Made by a program: the position numbers and the translations under genes. A stretch of DNA of 64,000 nucleotides from Thermodesulfobacteriota bacterium (GTDB lineage: Bacteria > Desulfobacterota > Thermodesulfobacteria > Thermodesulfobacteriales > Thermodesulfobacteriaceae): assembly GCA_030550555.1 (NCBI GenBank), contig JAUQPD010000035.1, forward strand, positions 32,576 to 96,575. The letters run 5' to 3'. Below, piece by piece: positions 27,293 through 36,975 of the stretch. Below the pieces are notes generated by a model. That model did not search any database and was not told the origin of the DNA. It worked only from the letters and a program-made list of their open reading frames with translations. The number at the start of each line of letters is the position of its first letter. Within the stretch, counting starts at the first letter, position 1.

Positions 27293-28891
27293 TTAAAAAT
27301 TTTTCTTAACGAGGGTATATCTAGCGAAATCTTGAGATTTGTGAGGGTAATCGACAAGAAAATGGGTTCCTCGAGACTCTCTCCTCTGAAGGGCAGAGTC
27401 TACTATAAGTGTTGCAACTGTTCCTAAGGTTTTTAGTTCCATTACATCGAGATCAAGGTAAAGACCATTCCAATTTTCTTCAATTTCACTGAGGATGAGA
27501 TCAAGTCTTTTTTTGGCAAATTGTAACATCTTTAAACTCCTTACAATGCCAACAAAGTCCCACATAATTTTTCGAATGAGGTCCCAATTGTGAGCGATAT
27601 ATATCATTTCTTCGCCTATGTGCTTTATTTCAGGTTCAGTGATTGGTGGAATTTTTTTAGTTGCTACTTCTTTATAGAGGGCAAGGTCTTCACTGATTTT
27701 TAAGTAAGCCTGATGGGCAAAGACGATTGCTTCAAGAAGGGAATTGGATGCAAGACGGTTAGCTCCATGGAGACCTGTGCAGGCACATTCCCCGATTGCA
27801 AAGAGATTGGGAATATCAGTCTGGCCCCACTTATTAGTGAGGATTCCTCCACAAAGATAATGAGCTGCGGGAACAACTGGTATTGGTTGACTCGTAATAT
27901 CTATTCCATACTTTAGACAAGTTTCATATATATAGGGAAATCTTTTTTTTACATAATCAGATGGCAAATGAGTTATATCCAGATAGACACATTCGCCACC
28001 TGTTTTTTTAAGTTCCATATCTATAGCTCTAGCAACTATGTCTCTTGGGGCAAGTTCTCTTCTAACTGGATCGTATTTGTGCATAAAGGGTTTACCTTCA
28101 GGATTAAGCAGAATCCCCCCTTCACCTCGCAGGGCTTCGCTAATAAGGAAATTTTTTGCCTTTGGATGATAGAGACAGGTAGGATGGAATTGAAAAAATT
28201 CCATATTAGCGATGGTGCAACCAGCTGAGTAGGCAAGGGCAATTCCATCACCTGTTGCGGTATCCGGATTGCTGGTATATAGATAGACCTTGCCAGCACC
28301 ACCAGTACACAAAGCAACAACCGGAGCAAGAAAAATCTTTACCTCAGATTTTGTATGATCTACAGCATAGAGACCTTTGACGATAGGCCTGTTTGATTCT
28401 CTTTCCACTATTAACTCAAAGGCAAAATGGTTTTCAAGGATTGTTATCTTGGAGGAGTTTAATGCCTGTTTGACTAAAGCGGTTTCAATTGCTCTTCCTG
28501 TATAATCACCGACATGAAGGACTCTCTTTTTTGAATGTCCACCCTCAAGAGTCAGATGGAATTTTCTTGGATCTTCAGGATCCCTGTCAAAGGCAACACC
28601 CCATCTTATTAAATCCTTTATTCTCTCTTGGGCACTTCTCACAACCAGATCTACGATTTCTGGATCGCAAAGTCCATCTCCAGCTATTTCTGTATCTCTC
28701 TTATGGAGCTCCACATGATTGTCCTCGCTTAGCACGCAGGCAATTCCTCCCTGAGCATAGGCAGTTGCAGTGTCAAAGATCCTCTTCTTTGTAAGGACAA
28801 TTACCTCACCCAGTTCCTGAAGTTTTAGAGCTAAAGATAGACCTGCAATGCCAGTTCCGACAATCAAAAAATCAGTCTTTAAAACTTCCAT
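27293..28891 (-). CDS. nadB: L-aspartate oxidase NadB
   Basis: The 532-residue flavoprotein oxidises aspartate to iminoaspartate in NAD synthesis. FAD-binding GTGIAGLSLALKLQEL starts it; AYAQGGIACVLSEDNHVELH, GGHSKKRVLHVGDYTGRAIE, FQFHPTCL, SEALRGEGGILLN and the FAD-binding GECACTGLHGANRLASNSLLE follow. The C-terminal helical domain is present. In anaerobes fumarate or a quinone replaces oxygen as acceptor. The gene starts 1 nt after apgM, so they are co-transcribed; nadA and nadC are not here. Confidence 0.96.
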   Translation of the reverse strand: MEVLKTDFLIVGTGIAGLSLALKLQELGEVIVLTKKRIFDTATAYAQGGIACVLSEDNHVELHKRDTEIAGDGLCDPEIVDLVVRSAQERIKDLIRWGVAFDRDPEDPRKFHLTLEGGHSKKRVLHVGDYTGRAIETALVKQALNSSKITILENHFAFELIVERESNRPIVKGLYAVDHTKSEVKIFLAPVVALCTGGAGKVYLYTSNPDTATGDGIALAYSAGCTIANMEFFQFHPTCLYHPKAKNFLISEALRGEGGILLNPEGKPFMHKYDPVRRELAPRDIVARAIDMELKKTGGECVYLDITHLPSDYVKKRFPYIYETCLKYGIDITSQPIPVVPAAHYLCGGILTNKWGQTDIPNLFAIGECACTGLHGANRLASNSLLEAIVFAHQAYLKISEDLALYKEVATKKIPPITEPEIKHIGEEMIYIAHNWDLIRKIMWDFVGIVRSLKMLQFAKKRLDLILSEIEENWNGLYLDLDVMELKTLGTVATLIVDSALQRRESRGTHFLVDYPHKSQDFARYTLVKKNF

Positions 28892-28892
28892 T

Positions 28893-30239
28893 TTACGCTA
28901 GTTCCTCTTCTTCAATTCTTGGCTTTCTCTCTATAAAATATTCAAAAAGAGCAGGTCCACTTGCAAAGAAAAGATTTGATTGATAAGCAACTCTCTCACA
29001 AAATTTCACATCCTTTTTCTTTACCCTATCTCTTTGAGAGTCGAAAATTGCCCAAGGTACTGGTTTAGAAGAGTGCGTTCTGATGGGAATTGGGGTCAAG
29101 TGATCACAGCAGACAAGAATTCGGTAATTATTTGTGACTTCAGGTATTCTCTCAAGAAGATATCTAACTACCCGTCTATCAAACTCATTAATTGCGCGTA
29201 TCTTAAGTGCAAGATCCCCTTCATGACTAGCTTCATCAGGAGCTTCCACATGGATTAGCACAAAGTCGACCTCTTTTAAGGCAGACAGGGAATATTCAAC
29301 CTTTCCTTCATAGTTAGTATCTATATATCCAGTTGCACCAGGTACCTCTATTACTTCAAGCCCAGAGAGAACCGCAAGCCCCTTTATGAGATCGACAGCA
29401 GAAATCACTGCACCTTTAAGCCCCCACTTTTCCTCAAAAGACTCAAGATCTGGAGTTCTACCTTGTCCCCAGGGCCATATGGCATTTGCAGGGCGTTTAT
29501 TTTCCATTTTTCTCTTTTGATTGATCGGATGTTTTTCAAGTATCTCTATAGCTTTTAGAATAAACTCCTTTAGATATGGTTCTTCATCATAGCTCTGAAA
29601 GGCAAACCAGACGTTCTGTCCCAGCAGGTCATGAGGAGGATAGGTGTGAAGTCCCCCTGAGCCACCTCTCCAAAGGAGTATGTGACGATAACTAACTCCA
29701 GGTATAATTTCAATCTTATCTGTTGCTGCCTTGAGATTTATACTATTAATGAGCTCAACCGCCTCTTCTGTAGATATATGTCCAGCAGAATAGTCTTCCA
29801 TGATTAGATCATTTCCATCAAATCGTAGAGTCACCAGATTACAGCGATAGGCTACATCCTCTGGCTTGAGCTCAATGCCTCTTGCTGCAGCTTCAATAGG
29901 CCCTCGTCCTGTGTATTTCTTTTCAGGAGGATAGCCAAGAAGCCCCATGATAGCAACATCTGATCCGGGATTCATCCCTGCTGGTATTGTTTGACAGGCC
30001 CCAATCTCTCCAAAACTTGCGATAAAATCCATTCCTGGTGTTATTGCCACCTCAAGAGGAGTCTTCCCATCAAGCTCCTTGAGGTAAAAATCACCCATCC
30101 CATCACCAATTAGCATGACATATTTTCTTGGGCCAAGAGATTCATCAATGCTCTCTACAGATACCTCTGCCTTGGTTGCCCGCTTCTTTGTACCCTTTTT
30201 CTTACTAACCTTTGCTTCAGATTCCTTAGTTTCAGCCAT
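28893..30239 (-). CDS. apgM: Cofactor-independent phosphoglycerate mutase, archaeal type
   Basis: The 448-residue enzyme interconverts 3- and 2-phosphoglycerate. The alkaline-phosphatase-fold metal motifs are seen: VMLIGDGMGDFYLKELDGKTPLE, the catalytic Ser in NPGSDVAIMGLLGYPP, GRGPIEAAARGI, HVEAPDEASHEGD, and RILVCCDHLTPI. This is the aPGAM group common in archaea and thermophilic bacteria. An extra Lys-rich stretch of about 25 residues (VSKKKGTKKRATKAE) precedes the catalytic domain; it may be a flexible tail or a wrong start. It forms a unit with nadB. Confidence 0.93.
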   Translation of the reverse strand: MAETKESEAKVSKKKGTKKRATKAEVSVESIDESLGPRKYVMLIGDGMGDFYLKELDGKTPLEVAITPGMDFIASFGEIGACQTIPAGMNPGSDVAIMGLLGYPPEKKYTGRGPIEAAARGIELKPEDVAYRCNLVTLRFDGNDLIMEDYSAGHISTEEAVELINSINLKAATDKIEIIPGVSYRHILLWRGGSGGLHTYPPHDLLGQNVWFAFQSYDEEPYLKEFILKAIEILEKHPINQKRKMENKRPANAIWPWGQGRTPDLESFEEKWGLKGAVISAVDLIKGLAVLSGLEVIEVPGATGYIDTNYEGKVEYSLSALKEVDFVLIHVEAPDEASHEGDLALKIRAINEFDRRVVRYLLERIPEVTNNYRILVCCDHLTPIPIRTHSSKPVPWAIFDSQRDRVKKKDVKFCERVAYQSNLFFASGPALFEYFIERKPRIEEEELA

Positions 30240-30276
30240 AATCTAACCACCCCCATCAGGGTTTGTAAAACTTAAA

Positions 30277-30996
30277 TTACTTCCTTCCCAAAAACTTGGC
30301 TAGAGGAAAGGATATCTTTAAAAATAAGTAAAAAAATAAAGTAAGCAAGACTTGGCTAAAAAAATCTGTAGGCACAAGGAGCAAGGCGAGTAAATACATA
30401 GCACCTAAAAAATAGAGGCGTCTTTTTTTGTAAAGCTCCTCAGTGATAATCTCCTCTCTTATAAATAGGGCAAACACAAGCGGTAACTGAAAAACAATGA
30501 CAGAAAAAAGACAAACCTTCAGAAGAAAAAAGAGAAAGGCATGAATTCTTAAGTTGTTTTCAAAATTTTCACCAAAATACAGAAAGATCTTTAGAAGAAA
30601 AGGAGTGAGTATAAAATAGCCCCCAATTATACCAAAAATCCCCAAAAAAAATGAAATAAAAAATATTTTTTTTAGTAAATTTTTTTCGTAGTCATAAAAC
30701 TCCGAGGAGAGACTTTTCCAGAGTCTGAACACAAGAAGTGGTAAGGTTAGGACAAGAGCAATGTAAAAGGATGCTCTAATCACTACCATCAAAGCCTCTT
30801 CAAGGCTAATGAAAACAAGAGATTTCTCAGATAGAAAGTTGAAGTAAGGATAAAGAAGGTAAGGAAAGATTTTGGGGAAGAGGAGAAAGGTTGTAAGCCA
30901 GGTAAAAAAGAGAATTCCTGTATAAATTATGAGTTCCCTGCGGATACGAGTTAAGATTCCTATTTCAAGAAAGTTTGGTAGGTTTAGTTTGCTCAT
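30277..30996 (-). CDS. tatC: Twin-arginine translocase subunit TatC
   Basis: The 239-residue membrane protein has six hydrophobic helices. TatC features include FLEIGILTRIRRELI at the N-terminus, KIFPYLLYPYF, the conserved acid in SLEEALMVVIRASFYIAL (the usual 'P.E.F.....S' region) and the final LVPTDFFSQVLLTLFFYLF. I start at ATG 30996 since the upstream alternative (31020) is a TTG without a ribosome site. It overlaps tatB by 32 nt. With TatB it exports folded proteins such as cofactor-bearing enzymes. Confidence 0.87.
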   Translation of the reverse strand: MSKLNLPNFLEIGILTRIRRELIIYTGILFFTWLTTFLLFPKIFPYLLYPYFNFLSEKSLVFISLEEALMVVIRASFYIALVLTLPLLVFRLWKSLSSEFYDYEKNLLKKIFFISFFLGIFGIIGGYFILTPFLLKIFLYFGENFENNLRIHAFLFFLLKVCLFSVIVFQLPLVFALFIREEIITEELYKKRRLYFLGAMYLLALLLVPTDFFSQVLLTLFFYLFLKISFPLAKFLGRK

Positions 30997-31258
30997 TTTC
31001 TTTTTTGTCAAAATTTTCAAGAAGTTTCAGGGGATCAGTAGCTTCTTCTTTTAATTTTGAAACCTCGTCTTTTACTTCCTTTATGTCCTTTTCAATTTCT
31101 TCAAGCTCGAGTTCTCTCTTTAATTCATCAATTGCCCTTTTCACCTCTATAGAAAGCCTTCCAAGGAATCTTCCAATCTCTGGCAATTTTTCTGGACCAA
31201 GAACAATAAGAGCGACAAGAAAGATAATTAGAGCCTCTGAAAAACCAATATTAAACAT
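30965..31258 (-). CDS. tatB: Sec-independent translocase subunit TatB (TatA/B family)
   Basis: A 97-residue protein with one TM helix followed by an amphipathic helix: FNIGFSEALIIFLVALIVLGPEKLPEIGR is the TatB-type N-terminus, with Glu at position 8 and the GPEKLP hinge. The tail is acidic and Lys-rich. It starts 3 nt after the alr stop and overlaps tatC, in the run argH to tatC. Confidence 0.9.
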   Translation of the reverse strand: MFNIGFSEALIIFLVALIVLGPEKLPEIGRFLGRLSIEVKRAIDELKRELELEEIEKDIKEVKDEVSKLKEEATDPLKLLENFDKKENEQTKPTKLS

Positions 31259-31261
31259 ATT

Positions 31262-32371
31262 TCAAATGTATTTTCGAGGTATACTTTTTCCTAAGTTACA
31301 GAAGAGTTCGTATGAAATGGTATCAGCAAGCTGGGCAAGTTCATCAACAGGGACCTCCTCATTTGGCCCTCCAAGAAGGATTACATCCTCTCCTCTTTGG
31401 GGATCTTCAACGTCCGTAAGATCAAGATATAGGGCTTTCATAGAGATAGTGGCCACAATGGAGACCCTTCTTCCCCTTACCGAGGCAAAACCTCTATTAC
31501 TGAGAATTCTTGGATAGCCATCTCCATATCCAACTGGCACCAAACCAAGGACACTGTCTCTTTTTGCGAAAAATGTGGGACCATAACCTGCACTCTCCCC
31601 TGCTTTCAGCTTCTTAAGCTCTACAACTTTTGACCTCAAAGTCATAACCGGTTTTAATTTTATGTAGGCCCTTGCTCTATTGGAAGGATACCCCCCATAA
31701 AGGGCAATTCCTGGCCTAACTAAATTACCTTTATCACCCTTGTGAAAAATTATGCCTCCAGAGTTGCAAAAATGTATAAAAGAAATATTAAATCCCTCAT
31801 TTTTGAGAAACTCTCTTGCTTTTTCGAAGTTGTCAATTTGAGCTTGAAAAAGCGGGTCTTCCGGTCGTTCAGAACAGGCAAGATGCGTCATAAGACCCTT
31901 TAATTGTAATTGAGGATTTTCTCGAAGTAGTTTAACGACCTTAGGGAGTTCGTTTAGCTCTATCCCAAAGCGATGCATGCCAGTGTCTATTTTCAGATGA
32001 AATTCCATAGAGAGGGCCTTTTTTAAGGTGAAATCAATTAACCATTCGAGACTGACTAAATTTGTTACAGTAGGTATAACTCGCAGTGTTTTTATATCAG
32101 AAAGCCAGTCTTTTTCAAAACCTGAAAGAAGGATTAGGGGATGAATTAGTCCTGCTTTTCGAAGGATCTTTGCTTCATACAATTCCGATATACCAAATCC
32201 AAAGACCTTTTCCTCTGCAAGGGCCTTTGCGGTCTCGATCAAGCCATGGCCATAGGCATCATTCTTAATTACAGGAAGAATCTGGGTCCTTTCGGGAAGA
32301 AGGTTCTTAATGGCTCTAAGATTGTATTTCAAATTTTCAAGATTTATTTCGAGGATCTTAAACCAATAAAT
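31262..32371 (-). CDS. alr: Alanine racemase
   Basis: The PLP enzyme makes D-alanine for peptidoglycan. It has the PLP Lys motif PVIKNDAYGHGL, RFGIELNEL, HFCNSGGI, VRPGIALYGGYP and SAGYGPTFFA with the catalytic Tyr-bearing region, and GYGDGYPR. The first usual start codon is a TTG at 32332, but that cuts off residues WFKILEINLENL, which the family conserves. The frame is open upstream to an AUU codon at 32371 preceded at good spacing by GGGGAGG. I therefore annotate a probable AUU start. It overlaps or abuts its neighbours in the operon. Confidence 0.88.
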   Translation of the reverse strand: MYWFKILEINLENLKYNLRAIKNLLPERTQILPVIKNDAYGHGLIETAKALAEEKVFGFGISELYEAKILRKAGLIHPLILLSGFEKDWLSDIKTLRVIPTVTNLVSLEWLIDFTLKKALSMEFHLKIDTGMHRFGIELNELPKVVKLLRENPQLQLKGLMTHLACSERPEDPLFQAQIDNFEKAREFLKNEGFNISFIHFCNSGGIIFHKGDKGNLVRPGIALYGGYPSNRARAYIKLKPVMTLRSKVVELKKLKAGESAGYGPTFFAKRDSVLGLVPVGYGDGYPRILSNRGFASVRGRRVSIVATISMKALYLDLTDVEDPQRGEDVILLGGPNEEVPVDELAQLADTISYELFCNLGKSIPRKYI

Positions 32372-32392
32372 GATTATCCTCCCCTGAGATGT

Positions 32393-33289
32393 TTATCCCT
32401 TTCTGCTTTTGAGGTAGTCAGATGCTGAGAGACCTGCAATGCATCCTTCACCGACTGCCTTTGCAAGTTGTAGGGGAGGCCCTGTGAGATCTCCACAGGC
32501 AAAAACTCCAGGGACATTTGTTCTCATTTTAATATCCACCTTGACATAATTTAAAGTCTCAGGATCCAACTCAATACCAATAGGCCCAAGAAGCTCTAGA
32601 GGCCCTTTCGCACCAAGTTCAATGAAAATACCATCTAATAGGAGCTCTTCACCACTCTCAAGCCGAAGCCCCTTTACCTCTTCCTCACCTATTATCTCCA
32701 AAGGTTTGGTTTTTAATATCTCAACCTGAACCCCCTGAAGTTCTCTCTCCAACTCTGGCTCATCTTTTAAAAGTATTAAATAGACTCTTTTGGCAAACTT
32801 AGTGAGACTAACTGCCCCATGGACTGCAGCAGAACCATCACCAATAACTGCAACTTCCTTTCCCCTGTAAAACCAAGCATCACAGTCTACACAATATGAA
32901 ATCCCCTTTCCCACATACTGGTCCTCATTCTTAAGAAGCTTTTTCTTCTTTTTTACACCCATCGCCAGTATCAAAACAGTGGCCTTAATCTTTTCTCCTT
33001 TCTCAGTCTCCACTAAAAAATCTCCTCCATCAAGGGTTTCAATCTTAACCACGTCTTCCCTTAGAAGATCTACACCAAACCTTGCAATCTGTGTTAATCC
33101 CGCCTCAATAAGGACCTTTCCGTCAACCTTATCTGGAAAACCAAAGTAGTTCTCTATATGAGCGTTATAAAGAGCGCTGTTCTCAGGTTTACCAATGATT
33201 AAAACCTTGTGTCTTCTTCTTCCAGCATGTATTCCCGCCTGGAGTCCAGCAGGTCCAGCTCCTATAATTACTATCTCGTAGTCCTTCAT
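32393..33289 (-). CDS. Thioredoxin-reductase-like flavoprotein
   Basis: The 298-residue protein has FAD-binding [18 protein letters not shown], the redox pair [14 protein letters not shown] near residue 134, NAD(P)-binding [13 protein letters not shown] and the C-terminal [20 protein letters not shown]. The Cys pair is CVDC rather than the usual CATC/CAVC, so the substrate may be a thioredoxin or another small redox protein. The NAD(P) site has GDGSAA in place of GGGDSA. Its start overlaps yacG by 4 nt. Confidence 0.87.
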   Translation of the reverse strand: MKDYEIVIIGAGPAGLQAGIHAGRRRHKVLIIGKPENSALYNAHIENYFGFPDKVDGKVLIEAGLTQIARFGVDLLREDVVKIETLDGGDFLVETEKGEKIKATVLILAMGVKKKKKLLKNEDQYVGKGISYCVDCDAWFYRGKEVAVIGDGSAAVHGAVSLTKFAKRVYLILLKDEPELERELQGVQVEILKTKPLEIIGEEEVKGLRLESGEELLLDGIFIELGAKGPLELLGPIGIELDPETLNYVKVDIKMRTNVPGVFACGDLTGPPLQLAKAVGEGCIAGLSASDYLKSRKG

Positions 33290-33477
33290 AGTTTTTCCTC
33301 CTCTCTAATTGAAAATATTGAAGCCCTAATTTTTACCTTATACTCTTCCGAAAGCCAATTATAGAGATCAGCTAACTTACACTCCTTTGAACAAAAAGGT
33401 CTAAAAGGATTTTCCTTCCAGAGAGTCTTTTTACCACAAAGGGGGCACTTTATCCACTTTTTTATGGAACTAGCCAT
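33286..33477 (-). CDS. yacG: YacG-like zinc protein (DNA gyrase inhibitor family)
   Basis: A 63-residue protein with the family layout [38 protein letters not shown], a C4 zinc finger with the ENPFRPFCS signature. E. coli YacG binds gyrase. It overlaps the USP gene by 16 nt and the reductase gene by 4 nt, so is translated within this operon. Confidence 0.88.
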   Translation of the reverse strand: MASSIKKWIKCPLCGKKTLWKENPFRPFCSKECKLADLYNWLSEEYKVKIRASIFSIREEEKL

Positions 33478-34373
33478 AGAGCCTCTTTTTCAAGAGTACT
33501 TACAAGCTTTGTAGCCACAGAACCTAGCAAGAGTCCAGTGAATCCGTCTTTACCCCTCTTTCCTGCAATAACTGTGCTAAAGTTATTGCTTCTGACCTCT
33601 TTGAGTATGGCAGAACTAGCACCAAAGATGGCACCTCTAACCTTGATTCTTATGTTGTTTATGGGTATTCCAATTGTTTTTACTCTCTCCTTGATTTCAC
33701 TAAAAAGTTCGTAAATTGGAGAAGATAGTTCCTCTTTTTTGAGATCTGTCAGGGGTCTTTCAATATTTTTTGAAATTAAGGGCCATTCCGCATGGAAAAA
33801 AATTGCCTCAAAATTCCCAAGTTTGGAGAGAACATCTAAAGCGTAGGAAGCTACCTTTAGTCCTGCCTCTCCAGTGTCAACTGCTATTAGGAATTTGCGT
33901 TCAGCTGTTCCTTTTCGTATAATCCAGAGAGGTTGCTGAGAATAGAGGATCATCTTCTGGGTGAAAGAGCCTGCCCATATGGTTGCCAAAGTTCCAAGTC
34001 CCCTTTTTCCCATCACAACGCCAGTAAACTTTCTTTCTTTAAGAAAATTGAGAACATGCTCTGCCTTATTACCTTCAATGACTTCAATTACATAGTGAGC
34101 TGTGAGATCAACAAACTGCCCCAAATCTTTGGAAATCTTTTCAAACTTTTCCAAAGTCTTTTCTCTTCGCTCTTCAATAAATTTCTCCAAAAGTTCCTCT
34201 CTCTCGATTTCTCTGTAGTAATCACTTCTTGGCATGAGCAAAGAGGGAGGTACTTCAATGAGATGGTAGAAAGTTATCTCAAGTGAACAGTCTCTAAAAA
34301 TAGACCTAAGATAGTCGACAATTTTTAGACAATTGGGGCATTCGGTATAACAGAAAAGTAAATGCGGTCTCAT
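33462..34373 (-). CDS. Tandem universal stress protein
   Basis: Two Usp domains in about 303 residues. The first has [34 protein letters not shown], the ATP-binding G-2x-G-9x-G(S/T) pattern. The second starts near [20 protein letters not shown] and ends with [25 protein letters not shown]. The start at ATG 34373 overlaps the argH stop as ATGA. Early residues include CYTECPNC, a CxxC-like pair. The role is likely stress-related but unspecific. Confidence 0.86.
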   Translation of the reverse strand: MRPHLLFCYTECPNCLKIVDYLRSIFRDCSLEITFYHLIEVPPSLLMPRSDYYREIEREELLEKFIEERREKTLEKFEKISKDLGQFVDLTAHYVIEVIEGNKAEHVLNFLKERKFTGVVMGKRGLGTLATIWAGSFTQKMILYSQQPLWIIRKGTAERKFLIAVDTGEAGLKVASYALDVLSKLGNFEAIFFHAEWPLISKNIERPLTDLKKEELSSPIYELFSEIKERVKTIGIPINNIRIKVRGAIFGASSAILKEVRSNNFSTVIAGKRGKDGFTGLLLGSVATKLVSTLEKEALWLVP

Positions 34374-35773
34374 GGACTTTTCAATCCTGCCTTCCATGTT
34401 TCTATTTGTGATTTTAAAGATTGAATATAAGTTTTAACTGTCTGTGGTCCAGTGCCACCTGGAATTTCCCTTCTCAAAAGAGCATGTTCAACTGCCAACC
34501 ACTCGTAAACATCTTCTTCAATTATAGTTGAGAATTTTTTGAATTCTTCCAAGGTTAATTCTTCAAGTTTTTTACCTTGATCCTCTGCAAAACGCACTAT
34601 CTTTCCCGTGATGTGATGGGCCTCTCTAAAGGGAATACCTTTCGTCACAAGATAGTCTGCAAGTTCGGTGGCAAGGAGATAGCCTTCCTTCAAGAGTTGA
34701 GTCAATCTCTCTTTTTTAATTACTAAACCCTCAATCAGTAAGGTTGCCATGAGAAGAGAAGTTTTGGTAGTTTTGATCGCTTGAAAAAGTGGAGGTTTGT
34801 CCTCCTGTAGATCTCGATTGTAGCTAAGAGGTAGATTTTTGAGTAGACTTAGAACTTGAAAGAGATTTCCAAGGACTGAAGAGGCCTTGCCACGAATTAG
34901 CTCTGCAGCATCGGGATTTTTTTTTTGAGGCATAAGGGAACTACCTGTGCAGAATCTATCAGGTAGATCAATAAAAGAGAACTCTGGACTAATCCAGAGA
35001 ATAAGCTCCTCTGCAAGACGCGAGAGATCGAGCATAATCAAAGATAAAATAAAAAGAAACTCGGTAACAAAGTCTCTGGAACTGACTGCATATACGCTAT
35101 GAAGTAGAGGACCATCAAACCCCAAATCCTTTGCAATAAAGGTCCTATCAAGTGGAAAACCACACCCTGCAAAGGCGGAGCTTCCGAGGGGGCAAAGATT
35201 GTTTCTTTTTTCCCAGTCAAGAAGTCTCTCAAAATGCCACCTCAGCCCCTCTGCATAGGTGGTTATCCAATGAGCAAAGAGAACAGGTTGTGCATGCTGT
35301 AAATGAGTGAACCCAGGAAAAACTACATCTAAGTTTTGTTCAGCCTTTGTAAGAATGGCCTCGATAAACCTAAGCATAAGCTCTTTTAGATTTAGCCCTT
35401 CCTCTCGTAGATAGAGTCTCAAATCAGTGACTACCTGTTCGTTCCTACTTCTTCCAGTATGGATCTTATAGGCTACCTCACCTACGCGTTCATAAAGAGC
35501 CCTCTCAATATTCATGTGGACATCTTCTAATTCTTTAGAAAAAGAAAACCTCCCTTCTTTTATATCCCTTGCTATGTCGTTGAGAGCAGTTTCAAGAGAG
35601 GACAGTTCTTCTTCTGAGAGGATTCCTATCTTTTTTAAAGCCCTTGCATAGGTCCTACTTGCCTGTATCTCATATAAAGCAAGAACGTAGTCAAAGGAAA
35701 CAGATTCTGAAAAGTCTTCAAAAAACTTGTCTGTCTCTTCTTGAAACCTGCCACTCCAGGCTTTTCCTTTCAA
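34370..35773 (-). CDS. argH: Argininosuccinate lyase
   Basis: The 467-residue enzyme splits argininosuccinate to arginine and fumarate. Landmarks are KAWSGRFQEETDKFFEDFS at the start, EDVHMNIERAL, HTGRSRNEQVVTDLRLYLR, the TFATHLQHAQP-like TGFTHLQHAQPVLF core (here PGFTHLQHAQPVLFAHW), and the catalytic loop GSSLMPQKKNPDAAELIRGK. It leads the run argH-USP-yacG-TrxR-alr-tatB-tatC. Other arg genes are not present. Confidence 0.97.
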   Translation of the reverse strand: MKGKAWSGRFQEETDKFFEDFSESVSFDYVLALYEIQASRTYARALKKIGILSEEELSSLETALNDIARDIKEGRFSFSKELEDVHMNIERALYERVGEVAYKIHTGRSRNEQVVTDLRLYLREEGLNLKELMLRFIEAILTKAEQNLDVVFPGFTHLQHAQPVLFAHWITTYAEGLRWHFERLLDWEKRNNLCPLGSSAFAGCGFPLDRTFIAKDLGFDGPLLHSVYAVSSRDFVTEFLFILSLIMLDLSRLAEELILWISPEFSFIDLPDRFCTGSSLMPQKKNPDAAELIRGKASSVLGNLFQVLSLLKNLPLSYNRDLQEDKPPLFQAIKTTKTSLLMATLLIEGLVIKKERLTQLLKEGYLLATELADYLVTKGIPFREAHHITGKIVRFAEDQGKKLEELTLEEFKKFSTIIEEDVYEWLAVEHALLRREIPGGTGPQTVKTYIQSLKSQIETWKAGLKSP

Positions 35774-35856
35774 CTGTGCCTCCTAGGAAATTTTTACTCC
35801 TAAACGTAATTTAGCATATCTTCCCACTTTGACCAGAGACTCTTTCAACAGAAGTG

Positions 35857-35885
35857 TTGACAATTATCAAAATAAAGATAAGAAT
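35857..35885 (+). promoter_or_regulatory. Promoter upstream of the Rrf2 gene
   Basis: A consensus TTGACA at 35857-35862, a 17-nt spacer and AAGAAT at 35880-35885, about 45 nt before the start. Rrf2 regulators often repress their own promoter; no clear palindrome is seen here. Confidence 0.45.
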
Positions 35886-35928
35886 TATAAGAAATTTAAA
35901 ATTTCACATTTTTGGAGGTAGTTGGGGT

Positions 35929-36342
35929 ATGGAGTTTGGTCTTCTTGAGGACTATGCTGTTCGGATGGTTCTCTATCTTGCAAGGGATCCCCAAAAGGTA
36001 GCTTCAAGGTCAGAAATCGGCGAGGCAATGGATATTCCTCTTAGTGTGATTGCAAGGCTTGGTCAAACACTTGAAAAGGCGGGAATTGTTGAGATCCATC
36101 GGGGAAAGAAAGGTGGCTACAGACTAAGAAAATCTCCTGATCAAATAACTCTACTTGATGTGCTTGAGGGTTTTGTTGGAAAAATCTCCCTTAACAGATG
36201 TGTAGATAATCCTCGCCTATGTTCACGAAACAGGGTCTGTCCTGTACATGCAATCTGGAGGGATATCAATGAAAAGTTTAGAGATCTTCTCAGAGTTAAG
36301 TTCTCTGATATAGTTCGAATGGAGAAGGAGTTACAGAAATGA
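35929..36342 (+). CDS. Rrf2-family transcriptional regulator, probable Fe-S sensor
   Basis: I start at MEFGLLEDYAVRMVLYLARD (ATG 35929, ribosome site tggagg); an upstream Met adds foreign residues. The winged helix spans residues 1-85 with the recognition region SEIGEAMDIPLSVIARLGQTLEKAG. The C-terminal half has three Cys in CVDNPRLCSRNRVCP, the arrangement that binds [2Fe-2S] in IscR-like and [4Fe-4S] in RsrR/NsrR-like members. Targets are unknown. Its stop overlaps the next gene by 4 nt. Confidence 0.9.
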   Translation: MEFGLLEDYAVRMVLYLARDPQKVASRSEIGEAMDIPLSVIARLGQTLEKAGIVEIHRGKKGGYRLRKSPDQITLLDVLEGFVGKISLNRCVDNPRLCSRNRVCPVHAIWRDINEKFRDLLRVKFSDIVRMEKELQK

Positions 36343-36965
36343 GACATTTTCTTTTTCTCAGACACGGAAAAGTTGCAGAGGAGTATCGAAAGGTCTTTTA
36401 TGGTCAGCTTGATGTGCCTCTCTCAGAGGAAGGGATTAGAGCATCGCAAGAAGTAGTTGAAAAGCTAAAAAAATATCCCTTTAAGGCTATTTATTCAAGT
36501 CCACTTGAGAGAGCCCTTTTTCCAGCAAGACTGCTCTCAGAAAAGACAGGCACTCCTCTTTACATAAGAGAGGAACTCAAGGAAATTCATTATGGAGAAT
36601 GGACTGGAAAGGCTCGGCATATCGTTATGGCTGATCCTCTCTTTTGGGCAAGACTCAAGGATGATACTCTTTCTCCACCTGGTGGCGAGTCCATACGGGC
36701 TCTCAAAGACAGGGCAAAAAAGTTTTGGGAACAAACCCTTATAAATTGTCCTGAAGGCCTCTATGTTATTTTTACTCATGGTGGATTTTTGAGAGCTCTC
36801 ATAAGTGAGCTCCTTCATCTTCCAAGTATCTTCTTTTTTGTTTTCGAAATCCTCCATCTCAAAGGACCGTTGATCTCTTACTTTGATGATGGAAATTTTG
36901 TCATTAGAGGGTTTAATTTTGATGTAGAGATTCTTGGGGATCTATTAACGGAGTCCTATTGGTAA
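36339..36965 (+). CDS. Histidine phosphatase family protein
   Basis: The 208-residue protein has the RHGK catalytic motif at FLFLRHGKVAEEYRKVFYGQLDVPLSEEG, with SSPLERALFPARLL, the acid in KEIHYGEWTGK and the second His in FTHGGFLRAL. It resembles CobC-type alpha-ribazole phosphatases and phosphoglycerate-mutase-like enzymes; the substrate is not determined. It is translationally coupled to the Rrf2 gene. Confidence 0.88.
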   Translation: MRHFLFLRHGKVAEEYRKVFYGQLDVPLSEEGIRASQEVVEKLKKYPFKAIYSSPLERALFPARLLSEKTGTPLYIREELKEIHYGEWTGKARHIVMADPLFWARLKDDTLSPPGGESIRALKDRAKKFWEQTLINCPEGLYVIFTHGGFLRALISELLHLPSIFFFVFEILHLKGPLISYFDDGNFVIRGFNFDVEILGDLLTESYW

Positions 36966-36975
36966 TTTAGCAAAT

